In this document: piece by piece, positions 23,170-34,969 of the stretch | Layout: each line of letters starts with the position of its first letter | How positions within the stretch are numbered: position 1 is the first letter of the stretch | Assembly: GCA_905221615.1 (NCBI GenBank) | Contig: CAJNDT010000128.1 | Span: forward strand, 1 to 64,000 | Reading direction: 5' to 3' | DNA: 64,000 nucleotides | DNA from: Symbiodinium sp. CCMP2592 | Lineage: Eukaryota; Sar; Dinophyceae; Suessiales; Symbiodiniaceae | Translations under genes and position numbers: made by a program | Notes under the pieces: model-generated | What the model was told of the DNA's origin: nothing | The model's input: only the letters and a program-made list of their open reading frames with translations | The model's database searches: none

Positions 23170-26100
23170 AAGATCAGGGAAACCAGGGGCAGCAGAGCTG
23201 CTTATCTAGATTCATCCAGGGTAGTCGCCCACATTCGATAAACTCAAGCAATAATTGGAAACGATGTCTGCAGCAATCCCTTTGCCGGACGGACTCTGCC
23301 AAACCCTGACTGTTTGAGAGCTGCAATCCTGGCAAAAGTAGCTGAGTGGGGGCTCTCCTGTTGCGCTGCCCTGCCTGCAGCTCTTCGACCCGAAGCTTTC
23401 TCAATCCACCGTTTAACGCATGAGGCCTGCCACTCCCACATATCTCCGTACAAGAGTTACATGTGAAGTTTGACTCACCAAGTACTGACGACGTGTCTCG
23501 ACTGCACGACCGCTCAGTGTTGCCCACAAGAACTTGAGATAACAGACGCTGTCTGCATCTGAATGGTGAGCCTGCCATGCCTCCACACATCCGACACTGC
23601 ACAAGACTGTCTTGAACAGCTGCGTGTAGGGCAGCCACCAAAACCAGGATTGCAATCAAGAGCAGGCCAACAGAAGGGGTGTCGTACCGGGATCGGTGTC
23701 CAAAGAAGCTCGGCAACCATCCATCTTCTGCCATGCCTGGTGCAAGCGAAATTCCGATTCCGCACGCTTCTCGTGGCAGATTGCTGCATGGTAAACGCTG
23801 GTTGATGGCCTTGGAGCTGAAAAGCACCCTCTGCCATTTCTGATAATTGTTGAGCGAGACAGCTGACAGCTGCACCGGCAATGACCCATGACCTCGTCTG
23901 CTTGCCAGTGGAGTTGGGAATGAGATTAACAGATTGTCGCGAAGCGAGCAGTTTTTGGTGATTCTGAGTCCTGGGCTTAACGAATGGGCCACCCAATTGA
24001 CCGCCCACAACGGCCAGCTCCCCTGACTGCCAGTTCTTCCAATCAGCCGTTGGCCCAGGGATGCCAAGGCCGATCAACCTCGATCAACTGCAGCGTCTGC
24101 TCAAAGGCTTATCCCTGCGAGCCCTTGCTCAGTCGCCCGTAATCTTTCCCAGACACAACGGGAGAAGGTACGAAAGTACCACGGCGATCAAAGCCAGTCC
24201 CAAAGCCTTTGGATACGATCTCTCCACATCTTGAACTTCACCCGCAAGCGTTGAAGCCGAATCCCAGTAGTTGAGATTCCAGAAGAGGACGTTCCTCAGC
24301 CCGCAGAAGCCTGTAATCGAGTTGATGGGCTGTTCAGGTGCCGCCAGGCGGCAGAAAGCCTGACCAGTCGACCTCTGAAGCCTCAAACAGAGTCTCAACC
24401 ATGGCAGCTTGACAGCGGTTGAACTCAACAGCCCAACTTCTGCAAGAGGCAGGAGGAGAGATGAGTAGCTTGGACGGCTCAATCTTCGGTGCACCGACCA
24501 CAACCATGAAGGCGAATGGGGACAGAACGAACCCTGCAGCTCGCGAAAGACACAACGAGCGCACATTCAACATGGCTGCACACAAATGGCACTCGGTCGG
24601 ACTACTTATGCAAGCCCTGGAGACAGCACCAGGTTGATGTTTCAGCACGACTCAGCGCTTCCAAAAGCTTAGAACAGCTCGAACATGCCTGCAAGCGCGA
24701 ATGCCTTGGACGGTCTCGGTCACAGCTGAACTGCCGTACAAGGCCTGACGAAGCCACATGACAACTCAAGAGTTTGCGTCTGAGTCACAACCCAGCCCAC
24801 GATACTCAAACCAACATAGTTCAAGGCAGTGATAGCAAGTGTTGGCACGGCGATGAAGATGTGACCCGCAACGCCAGATCCAATCTCAGGCCAAACTGTC
24901 ACCAAGTAGTCCCGAAAAAGGACTGGATACAGGGAGGCATCGGCCACCTTGACAGAATGCATAAGCAGGATAGGAAGAAGGTTTCTAGGGTTAGTCGGAT
25001 GACGAAGGAGTGCCAAACGGTGGTTGGCTGCGTGACTGGTAGCTTACTGCCTAGGCTTGGTCCTGGCTCTACGCTTCCAGACTGCTTCAAGCTGGCATCA
25101 CAGCAATTAAGAACACGCACATGCATATGGCTCTGCCAAAATCTCAGTCCAAGGATCTGCACTCAGCCAAGACAGGAATCCCTCCACAAAGCCCCAAAAT
25201 GGACCAAAAGCAGCAGTCACCCACTCCTCAGAAGGATGAACGATCTAGAAAGGCTCTTAGGAGCATGCCTACATGTGGCACTTGGAAGAGTCATCCACAA
25301 TCTACCAAAAAAGAGCCTTTTAGATGCATCGCCGGCAAAAGTCGTCGTGAACAAGAATCAGCGGAGATGTGCTGAACAAGAACCGTCGCCTAACTTGAGA
25401 CTCCGCTTCGTCCGAGCCAGTACTTTGCACTCTGATCCAATGTTCATTTTGAAAAAGCACCACCAGTGCAAACGCCACTTATCCCTAACCTGGGAAACCA
25501 GTCCAAGTCTTGGTTTGGGGCGGTTTGGCTGCGGGAAACAACGCTTTCGGGCTTGAGGCCCAAAGAGTCGAAATCGCTGACCTTGGGAAATGAGGGTCGA
25601 GCGAGCAGAGCCGTGAGGCCGTGTGATGAGGGTCGAAGGTGTCTCACGATGTGGACAACGCATACAATCATCAGTACACTTCGGTGCAAAGCATTGAAGA
25701 GCTGATTGCTAGCTGAGTGTCCACGAAGCCAGCATTGCTAGGGAAGCAAGTTGCAAGCTCAGCCGTAACCAGTGCTTCTGGTACCGACCAGACCAGAGGC
25801 ATGACGAGAAAGCCTGACAAGAAATGGCTTGAACAGCTGTGAACAGCTCAAACGCTCCCCTCGGTCTGGCCGGGCCTGTGAGGGACAGCAAAGGGCCAGC
25901 AGAAGAGACTGCATCCTGCCCGGTCGAGCGACTATGATGAAGGGAGCACCCGAGAATACTCGCTTTGGATCCGCGAGAGCGAGGTCTCAGCACCTTTGAA
26001 CTCACTCAGTCGCGATCTTAAGAATCTGGTGTTGCTAGTGCGATTGCCTTTGCTGCCATAGCCACACTTGCTACTGTTGAACCAAGAGTAATTGAGTACT

Positions 26101-26541
26101 TCTACCAGAATTACAACCATGACTGTCTAGCTCATCTGACTAAGTTAGTCTTGATATTCTTACTGCGATCGACATTAGCGGTCAGTAGCGGCTCCAATGG
26201 TATCGTTGCTCAATGTCCATTACGACAGCAACCAAAGGATTGTGTGCAAAAGGGCGCTGTGTCTGGCTGTCTTGCCCTGCTGTTCTGGTGTTGTCCCGCC
26301 GGAACGGTGTCGTGCCATCAGGCCTTCAGCATCCCTGCACGTCAAAAAAACTGCCTCTGCCGGGCCGCAGTAGTCGTGGTGGTAATTGTAACAGTGGTAG
26401 TGGTAGTGGTGGCGGTGGTAGTGGTACCAGTAGTAGTGGCAGTAGCAGCAGGAGTAGAGTAGAAGTAGCAGGAGTAGGAGTAGGAGAAGCAGTAGCAGGG
26501 GTAGGAGCAGGCGGAGAAGTAGTAGAGTACTGCTGCTGCTG

Positions 26542-26572
<31 letters not shown>

Positions 26573-26588
26573 CACTACCACTACCACC

Positions 26589-26623
<35 letters not shown>

Positions 26624-26670
26624 TACCACTACCACGACCACGACCACCACCACGACCACTACTACAACTG

Positions 26671-26705
<35 letters not shown>

Positions 26706-26730
26706 GCTACTGCTACTGCTACTATTACTG

Positions 26731-26773
<43 letters not shown>

Positions 26774-27436
26774 GTGGGAACTCGTTGCTGAGATTGAGAA
26801 GCTTTCGTTTCAAGCAGTTGGGGCTTTCGCACTGTTTTGTCTTCCAGCTTCTTTCCTTCCGTTCTGTTTGCATTTCAATTCTTTCTTTCGTTTTTGATCA
26901 TGCAGCGTCGGTTTCCTATCTTTCTGTCGAGGGCTCCGTGAGTTTCTGCTGTTGTTGCCCGCGTGGCTTTTATCACGGATTTCGACGACAGAAGGCTGCA
27001 GGTGTTCGTTTGGTGCTTGATTTCGTTTCTTCGAAGCCTCTCTCACCATCTGCTGCAGAGTCTGCGTTCTTTGGCTTCGTGGGAAAGCTGCTATCCGCGG
27101 CGCACTCTTCAGCATCAGCAGGTTTTTGACGCGGACAACCGCTTGACATCTTCCCTTCGCAGTAATTTCGACAACTGATCCAGGCAAATTGCTCCGCAAT
27201 GCAGTTCTGCGTGTCACAGACATGGCATGCGACAGTCGGCGATCTCTGTCCTCGACGCCATAGGGACCTCCGGAAACCGAGTAGTAGATAATCGCCACGA
27301 GCCCAAGAAGCGACAGCCTGTCGCCGGCGGGGCTGCTGACATATCTCATCAACTCTGAGGGACTCGCCTCTGCCGTGTTTCGGGGAAGCTGGGCATTGCA
27401 GGCGTGCAGCTGAGCTTCAGCGACAGCGACGTCCAT
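23170..27436 (-). CDS. Amino-acid/polyamine permease, APC superfamily, multi-exon
   Basis: It resembles the polyamine uptake/LAT-type permeases of plants and protists, 12-helix proton-coupled carriers of the plasma membrane. Exons that join in frame on the minus strand: 27436-27251 (from MDVAVAEAQ to [12 protein letters not shown], helix 1 with the substrate-site GGP), 25915-25876, 25813-25722 ([19 protein letters not shown]), 25226-25158 ([11 protein letters not shown]), and 24947 to about 24790 ([11 protein letters not shown]). Next come 24533 onward ([17 protein letters not shown]), an exon ending at 24360 (SEVDWSG), and 24310 to about 24135 ([19 protein letters not shown]). Later exons lie near 24075-23990, 23900-23820, 23745-23600 ([20 protein letters not shown]) and about 23275-23220 (LLLEFIEC). 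Most introns start GC or GA. Two are only 62 and 49 nt, and the first is about 1.3 kb and holds a microsatellite. The C-terminal end and one microexon near 24690 are uncertain. Confidence 0.85.
26370..26775. repeat. Trinucleotide microsatellite with opposed arms, in permease intron 1
   Basis: GTG/GTA triplets (26370-26525) face ACT/CCA/CGA triplets (26530-26772) around GTAGTAGAGTACTGCTGC, so the two halves are partly inverted copies. It sits inside the first intron of the permease gene. Long Ser, Val and Tyr frames across it are artefacts. Confidence 0.9.
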
Positions 27437-27439
27437 TGC

Positions 27440-29490
27440 GCCACTGCAAACCCGTATGCTACAAAAAAGGCTCCAGAATCCCTGGCAGGACGGACATGAT
27501 AGGAATGAAAGCAGTGCGTGCCAGTCTGAGTGCGTCTGTGTAGGCTGTGTCTGTCTGTGCTTGCATGTCAACTCACCCGGGCTTTTGGCCGGCCGGCCGT
27601 CTCCACATGTTACCCTGACACTTTCCTATACGCTCCTTACCTATGCCTTAAAAAGCCAAAGAGTTTGTGCATTGCAAGATGGGAACGGTGTTGCCCTCGA
27701 AGAAGCTTCGCACCTCTTTGTAGTTGGCGATAACGATGAGATGCTGAATGCCATCCTGAGGGTTCCAGGCCCGGAGCCCCCAAACGGAACTAGAAGTCTC
27801 AAGGATTCTCCTCGTGCAGCTCGACCAGTTCACTCTGCAGCTCCAGCGCCATCTTCCGGACACCAAGCAGGCAGAGAATTCCTCTGCAGCTCATTCCAAG
27901 ACCTGACTTTCACATAGTTTCATCTTATACGTTGTTCGAATGAGTCCGGGAAACTCTGGCAGACTCGGTGATGCGAAATTCTTTTGAACGGTATGCCAAG
28001 CCAACCGCACAGGCTGGCATTGAGAACTGCCTTAGCGCAGCCATCAAGGCAGCAGCATTTTGGATCTATATTGTATCTGACCATCCACAGGATGCATCAA
28101 GCTGAGACAACCCTAATTCTGCGGAGGCGACTCCCATAGACAGAAACGCCTGTCGGCTCAGCTTCGCACACAAATGGACAGCCTCAGAGGGCCGTGCAGC
28201 CGGCATATTCCTGGTCCTACATACCAGATTTATTACAGCCTGTCTTAGCATCAGAGCACAAGCGTGACACGGTCAAAGGCAATCGCTGTGAAGTGCTGAG
28301 CTGTTGGGGACATTTGAGCTTTGCCTCGTTGCTACTGTTACTATTGGAGGGCCCTGAACGGAAACATGATTCGGGTTGCTTTTGGGCCGACACCCACAAA
28401 TTAAGGCCGTGCGTAGTTTTTGGCTGTGATGGGCCCACGTCCCACCGTGATCCACGGAACGAATTTACAGCTCAACTCCCAGCCTTGAATAGACTGAAGA
28501 TATATTAGACATCTCTGTGTCGCATGTTCTCTCACATGGCAACAGCTGCTAGCTGGCAGCTCTGCCTGCAGATGCATCGTCATGCATCCAAGCGACAACA
28601 GTCTCGTTGACAGCACGAAGCCAAGTGCTGCTAGAAAAGTCACCTAAGCAAATGTCTATCCACATCGGTCGATCATCGCTTCGTGGAATCTATCCTTATA
28701 CAACATATGACGGTTGCTCGCGCTTTCCTCGCACTCAGGCTAAGGCCAGCAGGAACAAAAGCAATGGAAACAGCCTCGCCTCGTATTCATCGATACATGG
28801 TGGCGTGGACCGTGGTGCGTTTCAAGTGCTTTCTTGATGAAAAAGGCCGAGGCAAATGTAGCTGCACGGCGACGCTCGTGGATGTTGGCTCTGTGAAACG
28901 AATAAAGACTCTCTGCCTGGGCGACGTTGCTGCTTTTGGCGACACACGACAGCTCTGATTTTTGGCCTGAGCGCCCGACATTGTTGAAGGCAAGACATCC
29001 TCTTTCAATGTCTGCAGACATGATTCGTCGCGGGTGGGGCAATGCTGATTTGCTGTAGGACCTGTAGGATCTCGGGTAGACTTCTGCATGAAGCTAAATC
29101 AAACGTCTGGATCCAAGGCTGCCGACATCTGGCTGCTCTCGACTAGACTGATGTTTCAACCTCTCCTTGCTTGTAAGGGCTGCGCAGGTCACATGCTCTC
29201 ATGATAGCACAGCACAGCACAGGATCCGTAGCAGCTGCCAGCTGCCAGCTGCAATGAGCCCTTGTCAGAGTGTCCATCCGATCCGTCTGCGGCGGTTTTC
29301 AGCCGTGCAAATGAAGGTCAGCAACTCGCGTGCAGGAAGTACTACTCGCCCTCAGGGAGTTCGCAAGCAAACCAAAACAGCAAGACGCTGGCACAGACAA
29401 AGCGGAATGTGATGTGCCGCGCCTTCGTTGTACGGATCCACTCTTGCTGCCAAGCCGAGTTCTTTGAGCAGCTGCAGAACTGCCGGCCGC
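27440..29490. other. Spacer between permease and PPR-Smr genes
   Basis: It would contain the promoter of the permease and the 3' end of the PPR-Smr gene. Frames such as 28066-28251 (minus) have no recognised motif. No repeat of note. Confidence 0.35.
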
Positions 29491-29529
29491 ACCACCGACT
29501 CACCTGCACTGCATTGCACTGCTTTGTAC

Positions 29530-30800
29530 CATCACGCTCGTCCAGACCTTGGGACCGATGCCAGGCATCGCGAGTGCATCAAAGGATTCTATCGTCAGCC
29601 CCCCCCGCACTGTGCAGAAGGCGCTCAAGGCGACATGCCGTGACATGCGGTGTAACGAGCCAAGCTCTTTCCGGCCTTCGGAGTGGTTCCCGCGCCCCGT
29701 CACCAGGACAAGGCCTCGGCCGAGCAGGGACTGGTCGCCTTTTCCTCTGTCGATGCGCTCTCTGATGACCGGTGAGCACACAGGACAACCGCGGTGCACG
29801 GAATCCGTGCAGTGCCCGAAAGGCACGGCGACACGAGATCTGAATCTGATTCGTAAGGACTGCGCCCCAGGACGGCAGCATGCCAGGCTTCACCATCGTG
29901 GCGTCCAACAAAGCACAGCAGACTGCCAGGCGTGCCTCAGATCTGCACTCGAACGCTCATCGTGGCGCCAGCCGAAATCTCCGGCCTCCTCCGGCTGCAG
30001 ACCATGCAGGTCCAGGTGTCCCCAGCGGCGGCCGTGCTCGAACCATCCAGCTCCAGCCTTGCGACCGCCCAGTCGAAGTCCACGAAGCGGGCGCTCTCGA
30101 TACCAAGCCTTCTGCAAGTGCAATGTGAGTGCAACGTGCCCCCACAGGGGAGTTACAGCGACATGAACGCAACCAAGACGCCAGTGCTGTTGCCAAATCG
30201 CCCATGTATACGTGGCTGGTCATGCCGGCGGCTTGAAAGACATCGTCCAACACCATGCCGGAAGCCTCCCACAATGCGGAATCGAGCCGTTCTTTTGGCA
30301 GATGCTGCTAAACTGCCTTGGTTCCTTCACGCCAAACATGTCGTCTCCAATTGTGATGCCGAAACTACGCGTGTTTCGACGTGCCGCTTGCCGCTCCATG
30401 CCCGCCATGCCTCCATCATTCCAAGCAGTTGGAGCACCTGGTGCCATTTTGTCGACTTCTGGCAGGCCGACACTACCACAGAAAGCGTGAGCCTCGGATA
30501 GAGCTGACAGACTGGCAGTGACTTGCTGATGACAAACCTTCCGAACTCTCAGGAGAGAGCTGGCTCAGCTGTGGTCCTGCAAGTCATGGCACCGTCGGAA
30601 ACGACTTGAACAAGGTGACGCTAAAGACCCCAAAGACCCCAGGTCCTGCAAGGGAGGCTTCTTCCAGGATTTGCAAGCAGCTCTGCCAGGATGAGTTGTG
30701 CTCGAATACTCGGCATAGTGCGTTGAAGGTGCCGTCGAGCACATTCAACTTCCTTGGCATGATGGCAGTGCCAAAATGTCGGTCGAAGAGTGTCAATGTC
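29530..30800 (-). CDS. PPR protein with C-terminal Smr domain, multi-exon
   Basis: Upstream exons carry PPR motifs: FNALCRVFEHNSSWQSCL (about 30735-30675) and SVVVSACQKSTKWHQVL (about 30496-30446). Further down the strand the frame HLDLHGLQPEEA (about 30020-29985) matches the opening DLHG motif of an Smr domain. An exon at about 29775-29690 reads LVLVTGRGNHSEG, matching its TGxGxHS loop. The next part, GLTIESFDALAMPGIGPKV, corresponds to the domain end. Smr domains bind or nick nucleic acid, and PPR-Smr proteins act on organelle RNA or DNA. The 29.5-30.1 kb part changes frame several times, so at least four introns are implied. One donor appears to be GAG followed by GCCGGAG. The start codon and exact borders are unresolved. 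Confidence 0.6.
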
Positions 30801-30849
30801 TTCTGGTCTTCTCATGATCACACAGGATGAAGCTGGAAATCGTCTTATG

Positions 30850-31555
30850 CTGACACCTGCGGTCGGCCTCGAACTTTGGCTTGAAATGCCCTCCGCGCTT
30901 TGTTGCTGGCTGAGGCGTTCCGGAACTTTGTGCCGATCTCCCCTTCGCATGTCACGCTGCACTTGCCTCGTGGGAACGGCACTTTGTCCACCAGGCCCTT
31001 TGCAGCATATCACAAATACTAGTTACTACCAGCGACTAGTTGTCCCCATGTGTTTTAATCCTTCGCATTTGATTGACTTGGCATGACTCGGGGCAACAGG
31101 CACGGGCAGTCCGCGTGCCCCGTGCATGCAACGCCGTACCATGCCTCATCCACCGTGTTGTCGCCAGGGTTAGAGGGAAGTGTCGGGTGGGGGCTTGGCC
31201 TGGCCATCCAACTAAGATCGATGCCGTACTCGAACTCGGGATCCAGGTTGCATCCCTCCAAAAAGCTCCCCTGCTGAATAAAGAGTCTCATGGGGTTTGT
31301 CCACGTAACCCACATTGCCATATATAGATCCTCGGACGGCATCTCACCGAGAGCCTTGAAGGTCGTGGGCACGTTTCATCCCGAGGGAGATCCGCACGCT
31401 GCTTCTCCATTGTCCGGTTAGCAAGATTCCAGGCCACTGGCAACCGAACCGCAGGGTACATGCAGATGCGAGCAGGTGGCATAATTCCAGTACGTGTCTG
31501 CAAGGAACCAAAGGGGAACAATGACTGAGAACGGGGACAAGCCCAACACTTTCAC
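30850..31555. other. Spacer, nothing recognised
   Basis: No motif-bearing frame was found. It may include 5' exons of the PPR-Smr gene. Confidence 0.35.
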
Positions 31556-31561
31556 CCACGC

Positions 31562-31665
31562 CTCTTCTCTCTTCTCTCTCTCTCTCTCTCTTCCCGGCTC
31601 TCTCTCTGTCTCTTTCTTTCGCTAGGCATGAGGGGCGAGCCCCCGCCGTGGGGCTGCCCGCTGTT
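31562..31665 (+). repeat. Hairpin element, minimal GGGGC stem
   Basis: A (CT)n tract and TTTCTTTCGCTAGGCATGA lead into H1 GGGGC-GA-GCCCC (31632-31643), followed by CGCCGTGGGGCTGCCCGC. Confidence 0.6.
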
Positions 31666-31669
31666 GACG

Positions 31670-32215
31670 GGATGCATGGTATTACATGCGAAAGGCTAAG
31701 ACTACTCGCACGATGTGTGCCTCGCAACTGCCCAGAGCATTAGTCGCAAACATATAACATGGATCACCCCCGAGGCTCACACCCACTGCAGTCTAGTTGT
31801 AGGGGCCAGCAAAGGGAAAAAACATGCGTTCATTCACGGCCCATCTACTGCTTTTGAGCAGATGCGGCACACTTCAAGGCGGGTCATGGCGGTAACTAAT
31901 TGAGTCCCTTTGTGGCAACAAAATTGCAACGGAACTGTATCGGCACTGAAACAATCTCGTTTGCGACCGAATCGGGCCGTAAATGGAAACAGTCTGTCCT
32001 GCAAAGTTGAGGGATTGAGGGAAGCAAGTCGAATTTTGCATGATCGTGACATGCATTTGTCTTCATGCATGTGCTACGGCGTTCTCACAGTTCCACTCAC
32101 ATCGGGTGCAAACATCAAGGAACACCAAAACTGCTCGGTCACGAAAGTGGCTCTTCGCAGCATGGTGTAGATTGCGAGGTCCCCGTTCTGCAGATAGCTC
32201 GCGATCTTGACGTAC
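31670..32215. other. Spacer, nothing recognised
   Basis: No convincing frame on either strand and no repeat. Confidence 0.35.
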
Positions 32216-32221
32216 AGGTAA

Positions 32222-32306
32222 TCCCCCGCCCAGCGTGGGTCTTGCGGCGGATCGAGGGGTAGAGATTCTCCTCCGCCCAGCGTAGGTCTTGCGGCGGGTC
32301 GGACCG
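32222..32306. repeat. Two-copy direct repeat, period about 48 bp
   Basis: CCGCCCAGCGTGGGTCTTGC (about 32227) recurs as CCGCCCAGCGTAGGTCTTGC (about 32275). Both are followed by GGCGG and TCG. Confidence 0.8.
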
Positions 32307-32554
32307 TTCAGGAAGCCCCCCTGTAGGCCGCCGATCGCCCCGATGAGGTTGGCGTGCTTGTCCCGAAGGGGCGGCGCAAGGACACCGTGCAGGACCGAAG
32401 CCACCGAACTCGCGCTAGTCAACGCCGTACAAGTACACGCAAAGTGTGTCACACACGTAGTGGGGCTCGCACGTATGAGGCGCCGGCTCTCTCTCGCGAT
32501 CCGGGTTGAGGTCCTCTCTCAGTCAGGGCTCGGACCTTGGACCACTCGTGGCTT

Positions 32555-32638
32555 CTGTCTCTCTCTCTCTCTCTGTCTCCCGCTTCTTTCGCCAGGGTAA
32601 GAGGAGGGGGAGGGCCCCCACCTCCCGCGCTGTCCCTC
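32555..32638 (+). repeat. Hairpin element, purine-rich stem
   Basis: CT tract, CTTCTTTCGCCAGGGTAA, then GAGGAGGGGG-AGGG-CCCCCACCTC (32601-32624), one strong hairpin. Confidence 0.65.
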
Positions 32639-32760
32639 TCTCTCTCTCTCTCTCTCTCGCTTCGCTTCGCTTCTCCGGGGTTAAGTCCAGCACGCTGGAC
32701 CCGGGCCCAGGCCCCCCCGTCTCTTCCGCGATTGTGGAAGAAGGGGCATTGGGGTCAAAT
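32639..32760 (+). repeat. Hairpin element, CTTCG subtype
   Basis: (CT)n and CTTCG pentamers lead into H1 GTCCAGC-AC-GCTGGAC (32685-32700), H2 GGGCCCAGGCCC and H3 TCTTCC...GGAAGA. It ends GGCATTGGGGTC. Same subtype as the 15.3-kb copy, but every stem has different, still complementary bases. Confidence 0.75.
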
Positions 32761-32764
32761 GTGA

Positions 32765-33230
32765 GGAGGCTTTTCCCCCATGGTCTGTGTGGCTTGTGGA
32801 GATTGCCTGGCAGGGACCCACCCAAACCCCGAACACTAGCCCGCATCCCGGCCTCATCCCCGCGCCCAATAAGGCTAGTTCCTTCGTCCCTCGCCAGGCA
32901 ATTTCCCCCCACTTCGTTCCAGCATTCGGCGGTAGCCCCCTGTAAAGTGCAAACACTCTAACGCACATCAAAACAAGCGACTGCAGGCTGGCTTCCCCCA
33001 ACGGTGTGAAATCCCAAACAAAGTTCCTGTTCAAGAGCTGAATTGACGGCGGTACTCTATCTCAGTGCCGTAGTATGCAGTAAGTGCAAGAAGGGGGCAT
33101 ATGGCCCCATGTTGGCAGTAGGTTGGATGGCTCCGGCGGCCCGTCATTAATTAGGCTTAGCATTGCAAGCTCACTGGTGTGGTTCCCCCGCCCTTTTCGG
33201 CGAAGCAACAACAAAGGACACGGCGGGTTC
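32765..33230. other. Spacer upstream of unit 1 in plus coordinates
   Basis: No gene recognised. Runs of five or six C on the plus strand, usually after T, begin here and continue to about 36.9 kb. Confidence 0.35.
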
Positions 33231-34752
33231 CCCATGGTGGAAAATTTAGCCTTACGCTCACTCCCGCTCAGTACTGGACTTCGTGGTGCTCTCTGTCTGG
33301 TAATGTTGCTGTACCTGCTGTACTTGCCATTGCAGACTGGGGATTAGCCGAACATGGCCATGTCCCCCCGGTTATTGTTCTGGCTCGTTCGGCCTCATCG
33401 CCCCCATGCGGCGCTTGTGTGGCGGCTCCCCTTCCGGCTCGTTTGGTCTTTGTGATCCAAGTGAGCTCGGTGGTTCCCGTGCTTCACGGTGCGCTCCGGC
33501 ATCCCCCTCCTCGTCGGTCCTCTTGTTGGACCCCGCTTCCTCTGCCGAGGGTGCACTTGCCGGTTGACTGCTCCCCCAGTCGACTTCCTCGAACGGCTCG
33601 GTCTTCTCCGTCTCCCCGTATCGGGCTTCTTCATGTAGGTCTGCGGCTGCTGTGGCATGGGACTCTCCCCCTGTATGCCCCTCCTTTTTCGCATGCTCTG
33701 TTGCTTCGCTGCTTCTCCGCTGTCCTGCTGTGGCGCTCGGTGCACTGCATCCCCCCTTTTTACGGCTTGGGGTTGCCGTTCCCCTTTCTGCTTTGAGTCG
33801 TCGTCTTATTCGGCGGGCCTTGTCGAGGAGCTTTTTGACTTCGCCCGGGAAACGGATGATGTAGGCTCGCGTTTCCTGCGCCACATCCGGGAGGTACTTG
33901 TCCACGATCTTGGCCAACTTGTCCGCCTGTCTTGCCGGTGTCTTTTGCGATATTGTTCGTATTCTTACTGCTCTGCTTCCGTTAGAGGCTGGCCGGATTG
34001 GCTGTGACGCCATTCCCCCTTTTCTTGGGTCACTTCACAGCGTGCCCACTTGTCGAGAGGACCTGGTAGGTAGTGTAGTCCAATCCCCCCTGCGGTCACG
34101 TAGGCAGTCATGTGTTCGAAAGGTACTTGTTGCGGTCTCGTGCGTTCTCCTTTCTCTCCCCGTTCTGGCTGTGGTTGGCTTGCCGTGTTCCTGCCATTCG
34201 ACCACATAATTGGCCGGTTCCCCCTTGCTTCAGATCCGTGGAACCTGCATTGTGGGTCAGATCGCTCGTGGGTCTTCCGCATACCTTGTTGGCACAATCC
34301 CCCGCCTTCTCTGCAATTCTGCAGATTTTCTTGCCTCCTCCACCTTTCTTCCCCATGATCTTCACTATCTTCTCGTCCTTGCCAAAATCACAAACTTCCG
34401 GTTCTCAATCTCCCCCGTCCAGCGGAGCGGTTGTCCACACGATGCTTGGCGAACTTTTGCCGAAGGTCGTTGAAGGAAAAGATCGCCCCCTTCCCGTGCG
34501 GAGCGTCTGCGGCAAGGATCTTGCAGCCCCCAGGTTGTCCACTGCAAGTAGTATCACGGACTTGCCGGTCACGGTTATGGCTCGCCCTTGGTGCTACCTT
34601 GGTCCCTTAAGCAGTGTGGCGTCAGGTATATGACTCAAGCACCGCTGGGGGAAAGTGCGAAGGCTCCCCCAAGGTTTACAGCCTTGGGTCAACCCCGCAC
34701 CTCCCCCCTCGATGCAAGGAGGCGGAACAGGCCTCCAAGCAAGGGTGCAGCA

Positions 34753-34771
34753 CTTGAGCCAAAATGGCTAC
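34753..34771 (-). other. Spliced-leader relic, last 19 nt, interrupted
   Basis: Reverse complement of the last 19 of 22 bases of the dinoflagellate spliced leader (GTAGCCATTTTGGCTCAAG). The missing first three bases (ACC) are found on the other side of a 94-bp insertion, at 34866-34868. It stands about 120 bases upstream of the decayed frame, in the position of the gene's mRNA 5' end. Confidence 0.85.
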
Positions 34772-34865
34772 TCTCTCTTTCTTTCTTTCTGCAGGGCGTA
34801 GGGGTCGCGTGCGCCCCCCAGGCCTTAGGCCCGCCCGGCCCACCCCTCCGTGTTAGTGAGTGGCC
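34772..34865 (+). mobile_element. Hairpin element inserted into a spliced leader
   Basis: This 94-bp block separates GGCTAC from GGTGAGTAGCC. In the sister unit at 36922-36938 these are contiguous, so the sister is the empty site. The block runs TCTCTCTTTCTTTCTTTCTG, then stem-forming GGGGTCGCGTGCGCCCCCC, GGCCTTAGGCC and CCACCC...GAGTGGCC, the same order as the other elements but without the terminal TTTGGGGT. TGGC occurs at both borders (34765-34768 and 34861-34864) and might be a short target duplication. Confidence 0.65.
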
Positions 34866-34875
34866 GGTGAGTAGC

Positions 34876-34965
34876 CTCTCTCTCTCTCTCTACCGGGTGT
34901 GGAGGTCGCGGCAGCGTCCAGGCCGCTCCCCCTGTGCACGCACGCACTCCCGCGTTTCACGGGGT
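34876..34965 (+). repeat. CT tract with degenerate hairpin element
   Basis: A (CT)n tract followed by ACCGGGTGTGGAGGTCGCGG and CAGCGTCCAGGCC. It lies just upstream of the spliced-leader position of unit 1, as another CT tract does for unit 2. Confidence 0.5.
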
Positions 34966-34969
34966 GTCC

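Larger units (their letters stand above)
33235..34868 (-). pseudogene. Decayed paralogue of the CCCH-motif protein (unit 1)
   Basis: On the minus strand, two frames together match the 35.6-36.6 kb gene. The frame ending at 33965 includes C-R-E-G-G-G-L-C, then MRKTHERSDPQCRFHG and a segment GGIGLHYLPGPLDKW. The frame 34013-33372 (213 codons) includes LAKIVDKYLPDVAQETRAYI and a charged tail. The frames are offset, and a stop (TEAEQ then stop) falls where the paralogue reads through, so this copy is probably a pseudogene unless an intron is present. Homology extends beyond the frames. On the 3' side GGAAAATTT and CAGTACT blocks are shared near 33240 and 35540. On the 5' side the leader region (about 34634-34771) matches 36790-36927. 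The unit starts with a spliced-leader sequence split by an inserted element. Confidence 0.6.
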
